This document shows positions 46,331 through 56,676 of a DNA stretch of 64,000 bases, one piece after another. The position numbers and the translations under genes were made by a program. The notes beneath the pieces were generated by a model. That model was not told the DNA's origin, made no database searches, and was given only the letters and a program-made list of their open reading frames with translations. Numbering within the stretch: position 1 is the stretch's first letter; every line of letters begins with the position of its first letter. Source of the stretch: Rosa chinensis. Its lineage: Eukaryota; Streptophyta; Magnoliopsida; Rosales; Rosaceae. The stretch lies in NCBI RefSeq assembly GCF_002994745.2, contig NC_037094.1, positions 13,143,001 through 13,207,000 of the forward strand. The letters are read 5' to 3'.

Positions 46331-48289
46331 AAATACACTATTTTGGCATGACCGGTTACATAATCTTTTGTCTACCATGTTGCATGGAATCACTTACAAG
46401 TTTAATGATTGCTAATCTTACTCACAAGCAAATTGTTTATTTACATATTTGCGAGTTGTCACTTTAATGAGACAATCCTCCTGCAATGAGGGGGAGAAAT
46501 ATTGTTCCTGAAGAACGATATGAATTGGTGTGAGATATTTATCCACCGTCTCATTTTGACTTTGAGAAATATCAAAACTAGTGAATTGATAAAAGAAAGT
46601 GACAAAATTATATGCTAAATGCAAAGGCATCTGCTTGGGTTAAAGTCCTTGAGACCGACCGTATTAATACAAACAATGTAGACTCCATTTGATTTGTGGT
46701 ATGCAAGTGTATCCAATTGACATGGTTCTCATGAAGAAAATGTCATTAACAATATCACAACTCCTAATATGGCTACACATATAAAGGGTGTAAGTACGCC
46801 ATTATGAAATGATGTCTTAGTGATACAATAATAAATCAATATGGTTGATGCTAATGGACAAAATGTTTTTGACCTAAAACTTGGTTTGGGTTCGCCACCA
46901 GCCAATGAACACCTTCACTCCAAAAAAAGTGAGAGATTTTTGAATGCATCTTTTGAGCATGGTCATAATGAGACAGTCTTCCCGCCGTTAGGGGGAGGAA
47001 AGACTACTGTCATTTGAATAACGGCTTGAATTTGTGTGGATTGTATCCACCAGGTCTAAAGTTTCAAACTCCCAAAACAGGGAAGATTATACAAGCCCTA
47101 TAGTGCTCTATATGAGATTATAAGTAAAAAGATCCACATTCGCTAAATAATTCATCTATGAGAGATGATTGTCCTAGAAGCGACAATGTATGCCCCAGAA
47201 GTGGCATGGGTACCAAATATCAATAAGCTTATTATAGTTAATGCATGCATATAAGAATGTGTGGGATCTATGATTGTTAATCATCGATGATAATTTACAT
47301 TTGGTAGCTACCAAAAATGTTTAAGGGCTGTATGAATGCTATACCACGTTTCACCATGAATGTCGACAAAGTATATTATTGGCCAAATTGGAAAGATGCA
47401 ATTCCAATGAAATTGAATATTTGAAACGTGATGAAATACTTGGACCTTTAACCCTACATGGTACAAAAGGGTATTTATCAAAAGTGAAGATAAATCACTA
47501 TGACACAATGTCTATTTATAGAGACATGAGATTATGAATATCTTCCCTTATATGAATGACAATTTTCTATAAGTACAGTGTTAACATATAGCTGTTATAT
47601 TGACGAGAGATTTATGGCACTTTGTCATTGTATATTATGAAGACACATTGCTAAAAGCAAAATCTCAAAAGCAAAGTGTCATAATAAGTGTATTTCTTAT
47701 CAAATCCTCAAGGGATTCAAATACATGAATGATTCAAATGCAAATCCATGAAAGGTTGGAAGAGCATGAAGCTCACTCATGGAATCAAAGAGTCTAAAAC
47801 TAGCTCATATGTACTCATTTCGTTCTAGTCAACGAGATCTAAATTTCCTTAATGAGTACTATGACGAGACTACTATCGAATTCGAATTATGATTATAATG
47901 TTGCAACATATTCTAATTTTCGCAAAGTTATGAATTATTTTGAGCTCTTGAAGAGCTTATGAGACATATCAATACACAAAGATATTGATGTGTATGGCTA
48001 GGTATGCCATGATGATTTTTCAATGTTTTAAACTATACAAAGATAATTAATGTATCAATTTCTTTATATTGTCTAGCTTTGTTAGTATTGCTTTAACTTT
48101 GCAGGTATGAAAATTTATGATGAGCCCCTATATGCAAAGCACACATGGTCTCACTTCAGTGATAGACACATCAAACCACTATATATGATACATGTAGCTT
48201 ATCGCATACATAATTAAGTCTTGCAACAATTAAGGGGAGATTTTCATCAGGGGGAGCATCCGGAAGTATGCTACCTAGGAAATATGCAC

Positions 48290-48421
48290 GTTGTGCTCTT
48301 TTTGTCATTCGACCAGGGTTATTTTTGTCCCATTGGGTTTTTGTTACCTGGCAAGATTTTTAACGAGGCAACAATAAGTGCGTCCAATACTATCATTCAT
48401 TAGTGGGCATCAAAGGGGGAG
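48290..48421 (+). other. Conserved 3' block and polypurine tract of the copia element
   Basis: GTGCTCTTTTTGTC...TTTTTGTCCCATTGGGTTTTTGTTACC...ATTTTTAACGAGGCAACAA, then AAAGGGGGAG. Homologous to blocks at 26300-26427 and (complement) 27449-27600. Confidence 0.75.
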
Positions 48422-48587
48422 TGTTGTAAATATTATTATCTATATGGCTGTCCACGTAAAAATACTCATTAGTTGTGTACTTTGATGTAAACCCTACCTC
48501 TATTTAAAGGAGGATAATGAGACTGAATGAGAACACTTCTACTTCCTCCCTACTATTCTCTCTTCATATTCTCTCTACTTTATAACA
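48422..48587 (+). repeat. 3' LTR of the copia element
   Basis: 166 bp, 3 differences from the 5' LTR; target duplication accat follows. Confidence 0.9.
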
Positions 48588-48639
48588 ACCATAAATTTCT
48601 AACTTTGTCCTAGAAATCAGAAACCTTCATATGAATATC

Positions 48640-48950
48640 AGTGCAAAAAGAAGAAACAACAAAAACATCAATCAAATTCAGAAAACCATACCCAAAAGCT
48701 CGCAACCCTGGGCTGGAAGATCCGCAAATGCTTCCTGCAAAAGCGATATAAGAAAAAACAACTGAATCAGAAACCAAACGAAGGCGGGAGCGAAATTTCA
48801 CAAATTAACACACGGGCTAGAAGTTCCCAACCCTTGACTCTAAGATCCTCAAATTATTCCTGCAAAACCGATATAAAAACAAACCGCACTGAATCAAATT
48901 AAAACCAAACAAAGGTGAGGGTGAAATTTCAGAAAGTAAGAGACGGGTGC
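48640..48950 (+). repeat. Imperfect tandem duplication, about 125-150 bp unit, in the CACTA element
   Basis: Blocks AAGATCCGCAAATGCTTCCTGC...GCGATATAAG...CTGAATCA...AACGAAGGCGGGAGCGAAATTTCA and AAGATCCTCAAATTATTCCTGC...CCGATATAAA...CTGAATCA...ACAAAGGTGAGGGTGAAATTTCA follow each other. No coding meaning was recognised. Confidence 0.6.
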
Positions 48951-49260
48951 AGTTGATTACGCGATTACACCAACTGACCACAATTTCCCTTCGATCCCTC
49001 TATCTCTTCGTGCAAACCGAAGAAACACACCGTATCGGATCTCGAATTCCTTGATCTCCTCCTTGAAGGCTGCATATAGATATAGAGGAGAAGATGAAGC
49101 AATCCATGGTGAGCGAGGTTACAAAGGCCAAACATGCACGACGTCTCTGAGAAGATTCAGCCTTCAATCTCGTTTTGAGAGAGCAAAGTAATTATAAATT
49201 TTGGTAAAGTGATCGACAATGTTAAGACCGCACTGTCTATGTGTGGGTTCTCCGTGTTGG

Positions 49261-49288
49261 GGAGAGAGAGAGAGAGAGAGAGAGAGAG
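49261..49288 (+). repeat. (GA)n microsatellite
   Basis: About 14 GA units in the right part of the CACTA element. Confidence 0.9.
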
Positions 49289-49848
49289 TTAGTAAGAAGT
49301 GTGAGAGCTGGATCTAGACGAACATGAGAGAGTGAGAGATATAAGGTTAAACTGAAAGTACGAGAGACAGATCTAGATCTAGAAGAACTTTTGAAAGAGA
49401 TCTGATCGGGAAAGAGTGGGATTTTTGTATCTCCCGTTGGTTAAGACCTCCACTGATCCAACGGTTACCACTGAATATCAAAAATAGAGAAACCCCCAAG
49501 TTGATGGACACTAGTTAACCCTGCCCACTGATACACTCTATTGGCCCAACCTCAATTATCCCTGGGCACTGATCATCAGTGTGATGAAACAAATTCACAC
49601 TGATCTTTTGATTGGTTGCTCCCAAAATCACAAAACAAAACTATTCCATTTCTGTTGACACTGTTAACAGTGTCATTGAGATTAAACAATTAATATGTTC
49701 TGTATACTGTTCATAATACACACTAATGATCAGTGAGAGGGAAAAAAAACCCACCAATCTTTTATATCACTGTAATACTATTCATTTTGGGACTGAAGAT
49801 TTTTTGGTGGCTAAAAAAAGGGTGCTAATGGGGAAATTTGTAGTAGTG

Positions 49849-51290
49849 CTCCTCATTGCTCCTCAAGCTCCTTAATGGTGTAGAGATGATGAATCCTTGA
49901 GTAGCTAGTGATGGTTTGTAGTGTTAAGGTGGTTGTGGAATTGATGGGTGGTGGAAGTAGTGGAGATGGAGTTTGGTGTTTGGATTTAAGGGAGGTGGAG
50001 TTGTAGAGAAAAGATGGAGTTAAAGTGAAGTGGGAATGGATAAATGGTTCAAGAGATGATGAAGATAAGGTGTCTTTGGTATTAAAAATCAGTTATATTA
50101 GGAAAAAAAAAAAGATGGAAGAGATGCTCTTACACCATGGTCCCAAAATGCATGCAAATTAAGCTCCAAAATGACAAGGTGTGGGAAGATATTTGCATTT
50201 CACATGGTAAAAAATTTTCACCACCATGGTCCTCCTTGGCTGGATTAGAGGTCTTTCATGAGTTGCGGCTCACCAGAAAAGTTAGCCGGAATTTGCTTAG
50301 TATTTTTTTCGCTTCAATCCCATGCCTTCTCCTCCTAACTTTGATTTTTTACAATCTCAAGCCATAAATTGGGTGTTTTCCTCTCCTACAAACAAAAGAA
50401 AATGGATTAAAGATGACAAAGTAGTATGTAAGACAAGTCAATTTTCATAGTTTTGGGGCACAATTACATAAGTAAATTGTGACTTAACAGCAGTTGTACC
50501 AGACTTTTAAGTGATTCTGCATTTTAACTTTTAACTATCTCACTCCTAAATATAGGGAACGAGATGACTCTCTATTATTTTTGTAAATTTGAAACATTCA
50601 TTTTAAGTCATTTATGTAATTTATAAATACTTTCAAATTATTATTTTCTTCATTCAATAAATAATATAAATTCAAAACTAGTTAAAATAAAGATAAATGA
50701 TATAGACGTAACTTTTAGTGGCTAGTTAGATTGATTTTTTAACTACTTTAGCTAAAATTTAACTAAAAGATAGCTAATATTATTAAAGATACTCTTAAGA
50801 ATAAGAAACAAAAAAGTTTGCTTATAGTTGTCTTAAAAACAAAAGATTTTGTCATTTTGGTTTATGAGTTCAATTACAATAGACAACAATAGAACGTAGT
50901 TTTTTTTTTTTTTTTTTTTGAGAAAACAGTAGAACGTAGTTTAATTATTTTTCCTTTTAAATTAGAAATGTCAAAAGAAAAGATAAAGAATAATAGATCA
51001 CCAGCGACAAGCTTTTTGTTACATCGAATAGGAGTAGTCTTGACCTGATGATAGATTAGTTGCTGTTATTTGTTCAAACAATGAGATAGAAACAAAGATA
51101 AAGATTAAGATATAAGGCCAAAGAAACCCATGCATGCCCCATTTAACTTTGTATTGAAAGAATATATTATTGTAAAATGGAGGCACTCGTATAAGTACAT
51201 AGGAGTATCCGGACAATAACAGATTGGAAGGTCTTCATTTGGCGTCCTTGGTCATGAACAACAAGTGGCATGATCTTATACTATGCCAAT
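49849..51290. other. Intergenic sequence right of the CACTA element
   Basis: No gene recognised. 49849-50100 is GA-rich sequence that continues the context broken at 40811. 50390-51200 is AT-rich. A T-run micro-insertion is at 50890-50940. Confidence 0.45.
50890..50940 (-). repeat. Poly-T micro-insertion flanked by 11 bp direct repeats
   Basis: tagaacgtagt at 50890-50900 and 50930-50940 flank a run of 19 T followed by gagaaaacag. Retroposed-tail signature. Confidence 0.6.
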
Positions 51291-53640
51291 AATGCCTTCA
51301 GACTACAAAAGTTTTGTTTTCTGTTGTCTGAAGTTTTTAAACTTCTTCAGACAACATATAAATTAATTATATTGTCTGAATAACATGAGAATTCATACTA
51401 TTTTGGTTTTTTCATCTTTTTTGTAAGTTAGAAAATTAGGATAACAGATAACTGTCGTCTTAAAATACTGAGGATTTCTCATTAAAATGTTGAAAATTGG
51501 GACGACATTTATATGTTGTCTGAGCAAATGGAGAAAAAATATACCCAAATTTGGCCAAAAATAGGTTTTTGACACCACAAAATCTGTTCACCCCTTTTGC
51601 CCTAAGACCCTGTGTTTTTCCCACACTAAGCTAAAATTTTCAAAAGCTTACCTTTCTTTCCATCGGTCTCTCCCAACCTGGCGTAGCAAGAGCTAGCTAT
51701 CAGCTCCATCGATTCATCTCCCCCAGCTAGCTTGGCTTTCATTAGTTTCCTATTTGATTCAATTCGGATAAATCCAATCAAAGAAGCCCCAACATCCCCA
51801 AATCGAGATTCTCAAACCCTAAAATTTGAATCTTTATATCTCTCTCAATTTTCTATGTAGCAGCGGGTACACTTCCTTCGGGAGCGGAGGAATGGGAAGT
51901 AATGGCCAACCTCCAATCCAAGTACATGGATGAAGATGAGGAAGAAGACGAACAATCAAAAACCACCACCATTGCCGTCGTCGCAATCACCGAGCTCGTT
52001 GGTTCTTATACATTTGTCGACCTAACAGTTTAGCGCTCTCTTCCTCCTTTGTTAATTCATTCAGCCTCATTCACTTAGGTAAATCATGCCACATGGTGAG
52101 ATCTGAGGTTCAGGTTTAATTTGAGCTTCTATTGTTTAATCTTGGTTATCTTCAATTGTGATATTTTTAGGGTTTTCTATTTGAGAAATCGAGATCATCT
52201 TGGAGAAAATTTGGAACCTGTGGATTTATTCGATTTCCAGATCTTAGAAATTCAATTCAGTCAAGGCTCTGTGGAAGTCCAATGAGAACGAATTGGCTTT
52301 GTGTTTGTATTCTATCTCTTCGTTTGCTTCTCTACTAGTTGTGTGTCGTACATCATCTAGTGACCTATTCCATCTTCATGTGCTCAAACATAGAAGTCTT
52401 AATATTATATTCTCTTTGGTAGTATCCTATATTCCTGCTGCTTAGACATGGGTTGTCTTGTTTTGGGTTTTTTCGTGGTGTTGAATTTTTGGTTGTTGGT
52501 TTCAGGAACGTGGAGCTGGAATTGGCACGGAGCAATCAGGTACGGGTAATCAGGTTGGACCGAGAGTGAGTGGGAATGAGAGGCTGCCTGGTGTTGTTGT
52601 GCTTACTAGGGAGAGGCTACTTCGGAAACAAGGTTAGTCTCTTTGTATGCTCTCTAAAGTTTTTTAATTGAGAGCTAATTTCAATAGCAGATTGGCAATT
52701 ACAGTGAGCATGTTTAGCAGTTAGCTTAATTGCAATTCTAATGTATTAGATGTGTAGAAAGAGTTAATATTCTATTGCTGGCTACACATTGTCGCCTGAT
52801 TGCAATCATGAAATTTTTGTTTTGCTTTGATATGCTATAGGTCTCATTGTGAAATTATAATCATTTTCCTTCCATCAGTTTAAGGATTACGATACCAAGA
52901 ACTATGGTATTTTGAAAGAAATCTGCAGAAACTGTCCTGCAGTACAACCTTCTTTGATATTTCTTTTTCCTGACTTATTGACCTAAATTTTTGATATATT
53001 TTACTTCTGTTAGTTAGCAAAGGATCTGGAAAGTTTCATCGCATTTCGACATAAACTGAATGTTCTGTGAATTTTCCAAGTTTGGTCTGTAATAGAGAAA
53101 GTTCCAGAATTTTAAATGTTCCTCTGATTTTCTGTTGAGATTTGAACTTCTACTTGAATCATTTAAGTTCTGGTTTTTCTGTATATTGAACTAGACATCC
53201 CAATGCTTGTTTCAAAACTGATTCCTTGTCATTTCGATTTGCAATGAATGTTTGGTGAATTTTCTAAGTTGACCATGCTGCTGAGAAAGTACGTGTGGAG
53301 GTATTCATAGACTGTTAACACAGTAATTTGACAATCTTATTTCAAATGTCATTTACAATTTTAGGAAAATCTACTCAAGTTTTGCATATTATCACATTTC
53401 TTAAAATGATAAACAGATAAGATGGAAGGCTAAATGTTTCAGGATTTCTAAAACTAGTATAACTAGAACTAAAGTGTGCGACATTTTTGAATGAGTGACC
53501 TAGTCACGGATTGTGAGAGTAGGAGGGATCCATGTAGGCTATGGATGGAAAAAGGAATGGTATAACATAAATGCATAGCTATTAACACATTCCTAGGGAT
53601 CCTTGTACATATTAATTTTTGGGCTAAATATTGAATACTA
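51290..53640 (+). other. Probable transposon end with captured exon-like segments
   Basis: Inverted and direct TTGTCTGAA/TTCAGACAA motifs cluster at 51295-51530, in the style of CACTA subterminal repeats; GACTACAAAAG at about 51294 could be a mutated CACTAC end. Downstream is gene-like sequence: a CT-rich 5' UTR-like part (51590-51850), an open stretch at 51860-52033 (DEDEEEDEQSKTTTIAVVAI), and a segment bounded by AG and GTTAG at about 52506-52632 (GIGTEQSGTGNQVGPRVSGN, ERLPGVVVLTRERLLRKQ). I could not identify the family, and no right terminus was found. Confidence 0.35.
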
Positions 53641-54035
53641 CCCTGTGGTTTGGGTCCAAAATCAATTCAGTCCCTGAACTTCTAAAATTATATAATGTTA
53701 AAAATTCCTATCATCATATTATGACCTAAATCACAGTCTATCCATTATATTTGCAAAAAAAAAAAAAAAACTAGCAGTAAAAAAAACTATTAGATAATTA
53801 ATCATGAGGTACAGGAAATAGAGAAAATAATTAAACATTAAGAAAAATTACTCTTCATTTTTTTTTGTGCACATCTACAAGAGAAAAAAAAAGTTAAAAA
53901 AAAAACCATTCTTTTTTATTAGAAATTAATTTTTAAAGCCCAATACCTTGTGGTTGAGTTTCTTTTTTTATTGGATAAAAGATTTATGTAATCTGGTTTA
54001 GGAATAAATATGTAATTCATAGTTTGTTTGCAAAT
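53641..54035. repeat. AT-rich, dispersed-repeat-like sequence
   Basis: Begins CCTGTGGTTTGGGTCCAAAA and CAGTCCCTGAACTT, a wording common in plant dispersed repeats, then poly-A-rich DNA. A LINE-like retroposon interrupts it at 54054. No gene. Confidence 0.35.
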
Positions 54036-55066
54036 TATATAAGTGAGGTTATTATTTTTTTTTTTTTGAGGGGAACGGAAGACTGATCCATTGATATAAA
54101 ATCATACGACCTCACTCGGTCAATCATGAAGGGTACAAACACCCCTCATATTACAATCATTGCTCAAGTAGTGCACTGAATGCACAAAGAAATGACTACT
54201 AGCCGAGACTACTGCGCCTTGAACACCAAGAAGCTACAACACCAAAAATCAGTACATCCGCCTAAGACCCTAATGGTGTACATCAGTACTGATCCTTGGG
54301 CACATTATAACGTCCTAGAGAAATAAGGTATACAAGGCCAAGGCCTATAGCACCCAATAAGGGGATTATTGAAACAAAAAGACAAACTAAAAAACCATAG
54401 AGATGGGCTGAGAACGAATCCCTAGCCCATCAAAAAACTGTCCCAAGAGGCTCCAAAAACTTGCCCACCCCAAGCCCAACAGGCCAAGATTGGCCCAGAC
54501 CAACTGCCATCTCCAAATCCGTGCAGCAAGCCCAGCAGACCTCAGCCGCCACCATACCCATGCCCGCTCCGGCAAGGTACCCACCGGCACGACGCGACAC
54601 TGCCACAGACCCTACCACGACCTAGCGCTCCATGATTCCGCCACCCAAGTCGAAACCGCCTCGACTCCACAACACGACGCTCCACGATCCAAGCTGCCCC
54701 GAAATCGAAACTGCCCCAACCCAGCGCCCTCAATCTGCAACCCCGTCGATCTGCCTACGAGACCCACCAGACTGCACCACCACGCCCCAGAGAAATCCGT
54801 CGATCCAGAGCCGAAAAATCACCTGCAAAACTTTCGAGCAAACACCCATACTAGAGCCTCCAGCACGCTAGCATCGAGTCCCCTCCGGCAGCAGATCACG
54901 CGTCATTGGTGAGGCAAAGTGCCCTCCCTAATACCATAGCTGCCGCCGGACGAGAACACTCTTCTCGGTTGAGGCCGCCGCCGACCTGTCTAGGGTTCTG
55001 AGAGAGAGTTTTCTTTAGGGAGTCTTTTCGTTTTGACTCAGTCCATGATATATAAGTGAGGTTATT
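54036..55066 (-). mobile_element. LINE-like retroposon, internally deleted, with 18 bp target duplication
   Basis: tatataagtgaggttatt is at 54036-54053 and again at 55049-55066. Inside, the left end is poly-T (tail of a minus-strand insert) and the right end carries a 5'-leader-like sequence (CTCTCTCAGAACCCTAG on the minus strand). The element body is 54054-55048, about 1 kb. The only ORFs (54490-54912 and shadows) are in CG-rich leader sequence with no endonuclease or reverse-transcriptase domain. The structure fits an L1-type copy made of a 5' leader joined to a 3' UTR, or a non-autonomous relative. Confidence 0.75.
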
Positions 55067-55236
55067 TCAGAAGCTTAAATGAGGTTTAATGAGTAAATTT
55101 AGTATTTGAAAATTTGATAGGAGGTCAAGTGAGTCAATTTAGAGGTTCCAATAGAAAAATTCTTGATGATAAACATTCCAATCCTGAGACAAACAAGATA
55201 ACTATCAACACAAGATAAAGAAACCTCATACCTTAT
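55067..55236. other. Short spacer, 3' flank of UGT72
   Basis: No gene; AT-rich. Confidence 0.5.
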
Positions 55237-56676
55237 TCAATTTGTAATCAAAACAAACATTCGTTGACACAATATATTGACTAGTTCTTGTGTTCCTTCC
55301 ATATATTGGCTACCTCTGAGAGTGATTTTGTAGATGACCCATCTTGGCTCAAAGCCAGTTGAGATGCCTCTTTCAATTCCATCATCTTCTTTTTTAGCAC
55401 TCTTCCTTCGTCCCTTTGCATACTTGGAAATCTCCTCACACTGCACTATGCCCTTTTCATTCACCTCAACCCTCCATGCTACCTTTAGATCTTCAGCAAG
55501 CAAAACAACGTTCATTTTTTGCTCGGCATAGAGCGGCCAAGCAATTAAAGGCACGCCATGTACAATGCTCTCTAGGGTTGAGTTCCACCCGCAATGGGTC
55601 AAAAAACCGCCCGTCGATGTGTGACTCAAAATTTGGACCTGAGGAACCCAAGAAGTTACCACTAGACCAACATCTTTGGTTCTCTCTAAAAACCCTTCGG
55701 GTAGAAAAGTTGAAGGATCGTTAGAACCTTGAGCACCAAAATATGTAGCATTTTGTTTCTCATTTGGACTCCTAGCAACCCAAAGAAACCTGACCCTACT
55801 CATTTCAAGCCCTAAAGCCAACTCATTCATTTGCTCAGCGGTGAGGGTTCCACCACTTCCAAATGAAACAAACAACACTGACCCTTTTGGCTGACCATCC
55901 AACCAGCTCAGGCACTCATTCTCACCCATCTCATTCGCCGAACCGGTCTTTATTTTCGGTCCGACCGGGTAAACCGGTGGAAGACCAAGACTTGGTCCTT
56001 GCTCCTTGAAAGCCTTGAAAGCACCCGGTTCCAAATCCGCAAAGCTATTCACCATGATCCCACCAGCCGACTTATACATCTTGCAGATGCGGACTATCGC
56101 CTTATAAGCCTCATTGCTGCGATCTTGAACCGGCTCTGTGAAGTCTCTACCATGGAGCGGCACACAACCCGGAAGCTGGACCGGTTCAGGCAAATCCCTG
56201 TACTCACATGTAGTTGTCTCGTCAAGCTTTGGCAACTCAAACACAAACCACAAAAGCATTGCAGTAGTAGGAAAGAAAAGGTAGGGCAGCACATTAAACT
56301 CATTGGCCACGTCAAAGGCTTCAAGACCAAAGAGATCAACAACAAGCGCCACCAGCCGAGTCGACTCCGCTAGGGCCTTAACTGAGTCGCGGATAGCGGA
56401 GAGTGACCGAGCCAAGGTGAGAGCGATCTTGGTTTCCATCGCCGATTCTGGTGGGAGGTCGTCGAAGTTGACGGGAGGGAGGAAGGTGGAGGATATGGTC
56501 TCCGACAAAGCTTCCAGGACTTTCTTTTGCGGTGTCAGGTTCGTGCCGTCGTTGGGGATGAGGACGGTGATGGTGAAGTTGTGCTGGACGACAAGTCGTT
56601 TGGCCAGCTCGAGCAGGGGTATCAGGTGGCCTAAACCTGGAGTTGGGATAATGGCGACGTGGCCGGCTGGTTCCAT
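55237..56676 (-). CDS. UDP-glycosyltransferase UGT72-like with frameshifted C-terminus
   Basis: Single-exon UGT72 reading frame of 479 residues. Catalytic His17 and Asp114 and the PSPG box (Trp343-Gln386) are intact; PSPG begins WVPQ rather than WAPQ. Up to Gly422 it follows the sister copies. At that point (about 55410) 13 nt found in the sister at 37501-38910 are missing, apparently between AAGG repeats. From residue 423 the normal C-terminal helix region (LIEGDEGKLLKKK... to WKGHKN) is replaced by 57 unrelated residues ending ILCQRMFVLITN. The original stop codon would lie at 55281-55283. The C-terminal helix of GT1 enzymes packs on the N-terminal domain, so activity is doubtful. It may be a young pseudogene. 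Confidence 0.88.
   Translation of the reverse strand: MEPAGHVAIIPTPGLGHLIPLLELAKRLVVQHNFTITVLIPNDGTNLTPQKKVLEALSETISSTFLPPVNFDDLPPESAMETKIALTLARSLSAIRDSVKALAESTRLVALVVDLFGLEAFDVANEFNVLPYLFFPTTAMLLWFVFELPKLDETTTCEYRDLPEPVQLPGCVPLHGRDFTEPVQDRSNEAYKAIVRICKMYKSAGGIMVNSFADLEPGAFKAFKEQGPSLGLPPVYPVGPKIKTGSANEMGENECLSWLDGQPKGSVLFVSFGSGGTLTAEQMNELALGLEMSRVRFLWVARSPNEKQNATYFGAQGSNDPSTFLPEGFLERTKDVGLVVTSWVPQVQILSHTSTGGFLTHCGWNSTLESIVHGVPLIAWPLYAEQKMNVVLLAEDLKVAWRVEVNEKGIVQCEEISKYAKGRRKSAKKEDDGIERGISTGFEPRWVIYKITLRGSQYMEGTQELVNILCQRMFVLITN

Larger units (their letters stand above)
42785..48587 (+). mobile_element. Ty1/copia-type retrotransposon, coding capacity decayed
   Basis: LTRs of 166 bp at 42785-42950 and 48422-48587 differ at 3 positions. 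Target duplication accat (42780-42784 and 48588-48592). The primer site CGTTATCAGCACGCTC follows the 5' LTR; the polypurine tract AAAGGGGGAG precedes the 3' LTR. Relics of pol in order: FNETILL-like post-integrase block near 46455-46560, a second such block at 46960-47010 (NETVFPPLGG), and the start of reverse transcriptase at about 47355-47460 (EIEYLKRDEILGPLTLHG). gag is not recognisable. It inserted into the CACTA element. Confidence 0.88.
40812..49848. mobile_element. CACTA transposon with perfect 20 bp termini, containing a copia element
   Basis: The left end CACTACTACAAATTTCCCCA (40812-40831) is exactly the reverse complement of the right end (49829-49848). The flanks are atc and ctc, a 3 bp duplication with one mismatch. 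Subterminal ATCAGTG/CACTGAT motifs occur near both ends (for example 40905-41050 and 49550-49790). No transposase was found. Without the 5.8 kb copia element inside it, the CACTA would be about 3.2 kb. Contents at 41080-42780 and 48590-49500 have no recognisable protein. Confidence 0.85.

Noticed and set aside
49261..49288. GA tract as a GAGA-type regulatory site
   Set aside because: Simple microsatellite inside a transposon, with no gene nearby.
54490..54912. 140-codon open frame
   Set aside because: CG-rich leader of the LINE-like insert with overlapping frames on both strands and no domain.
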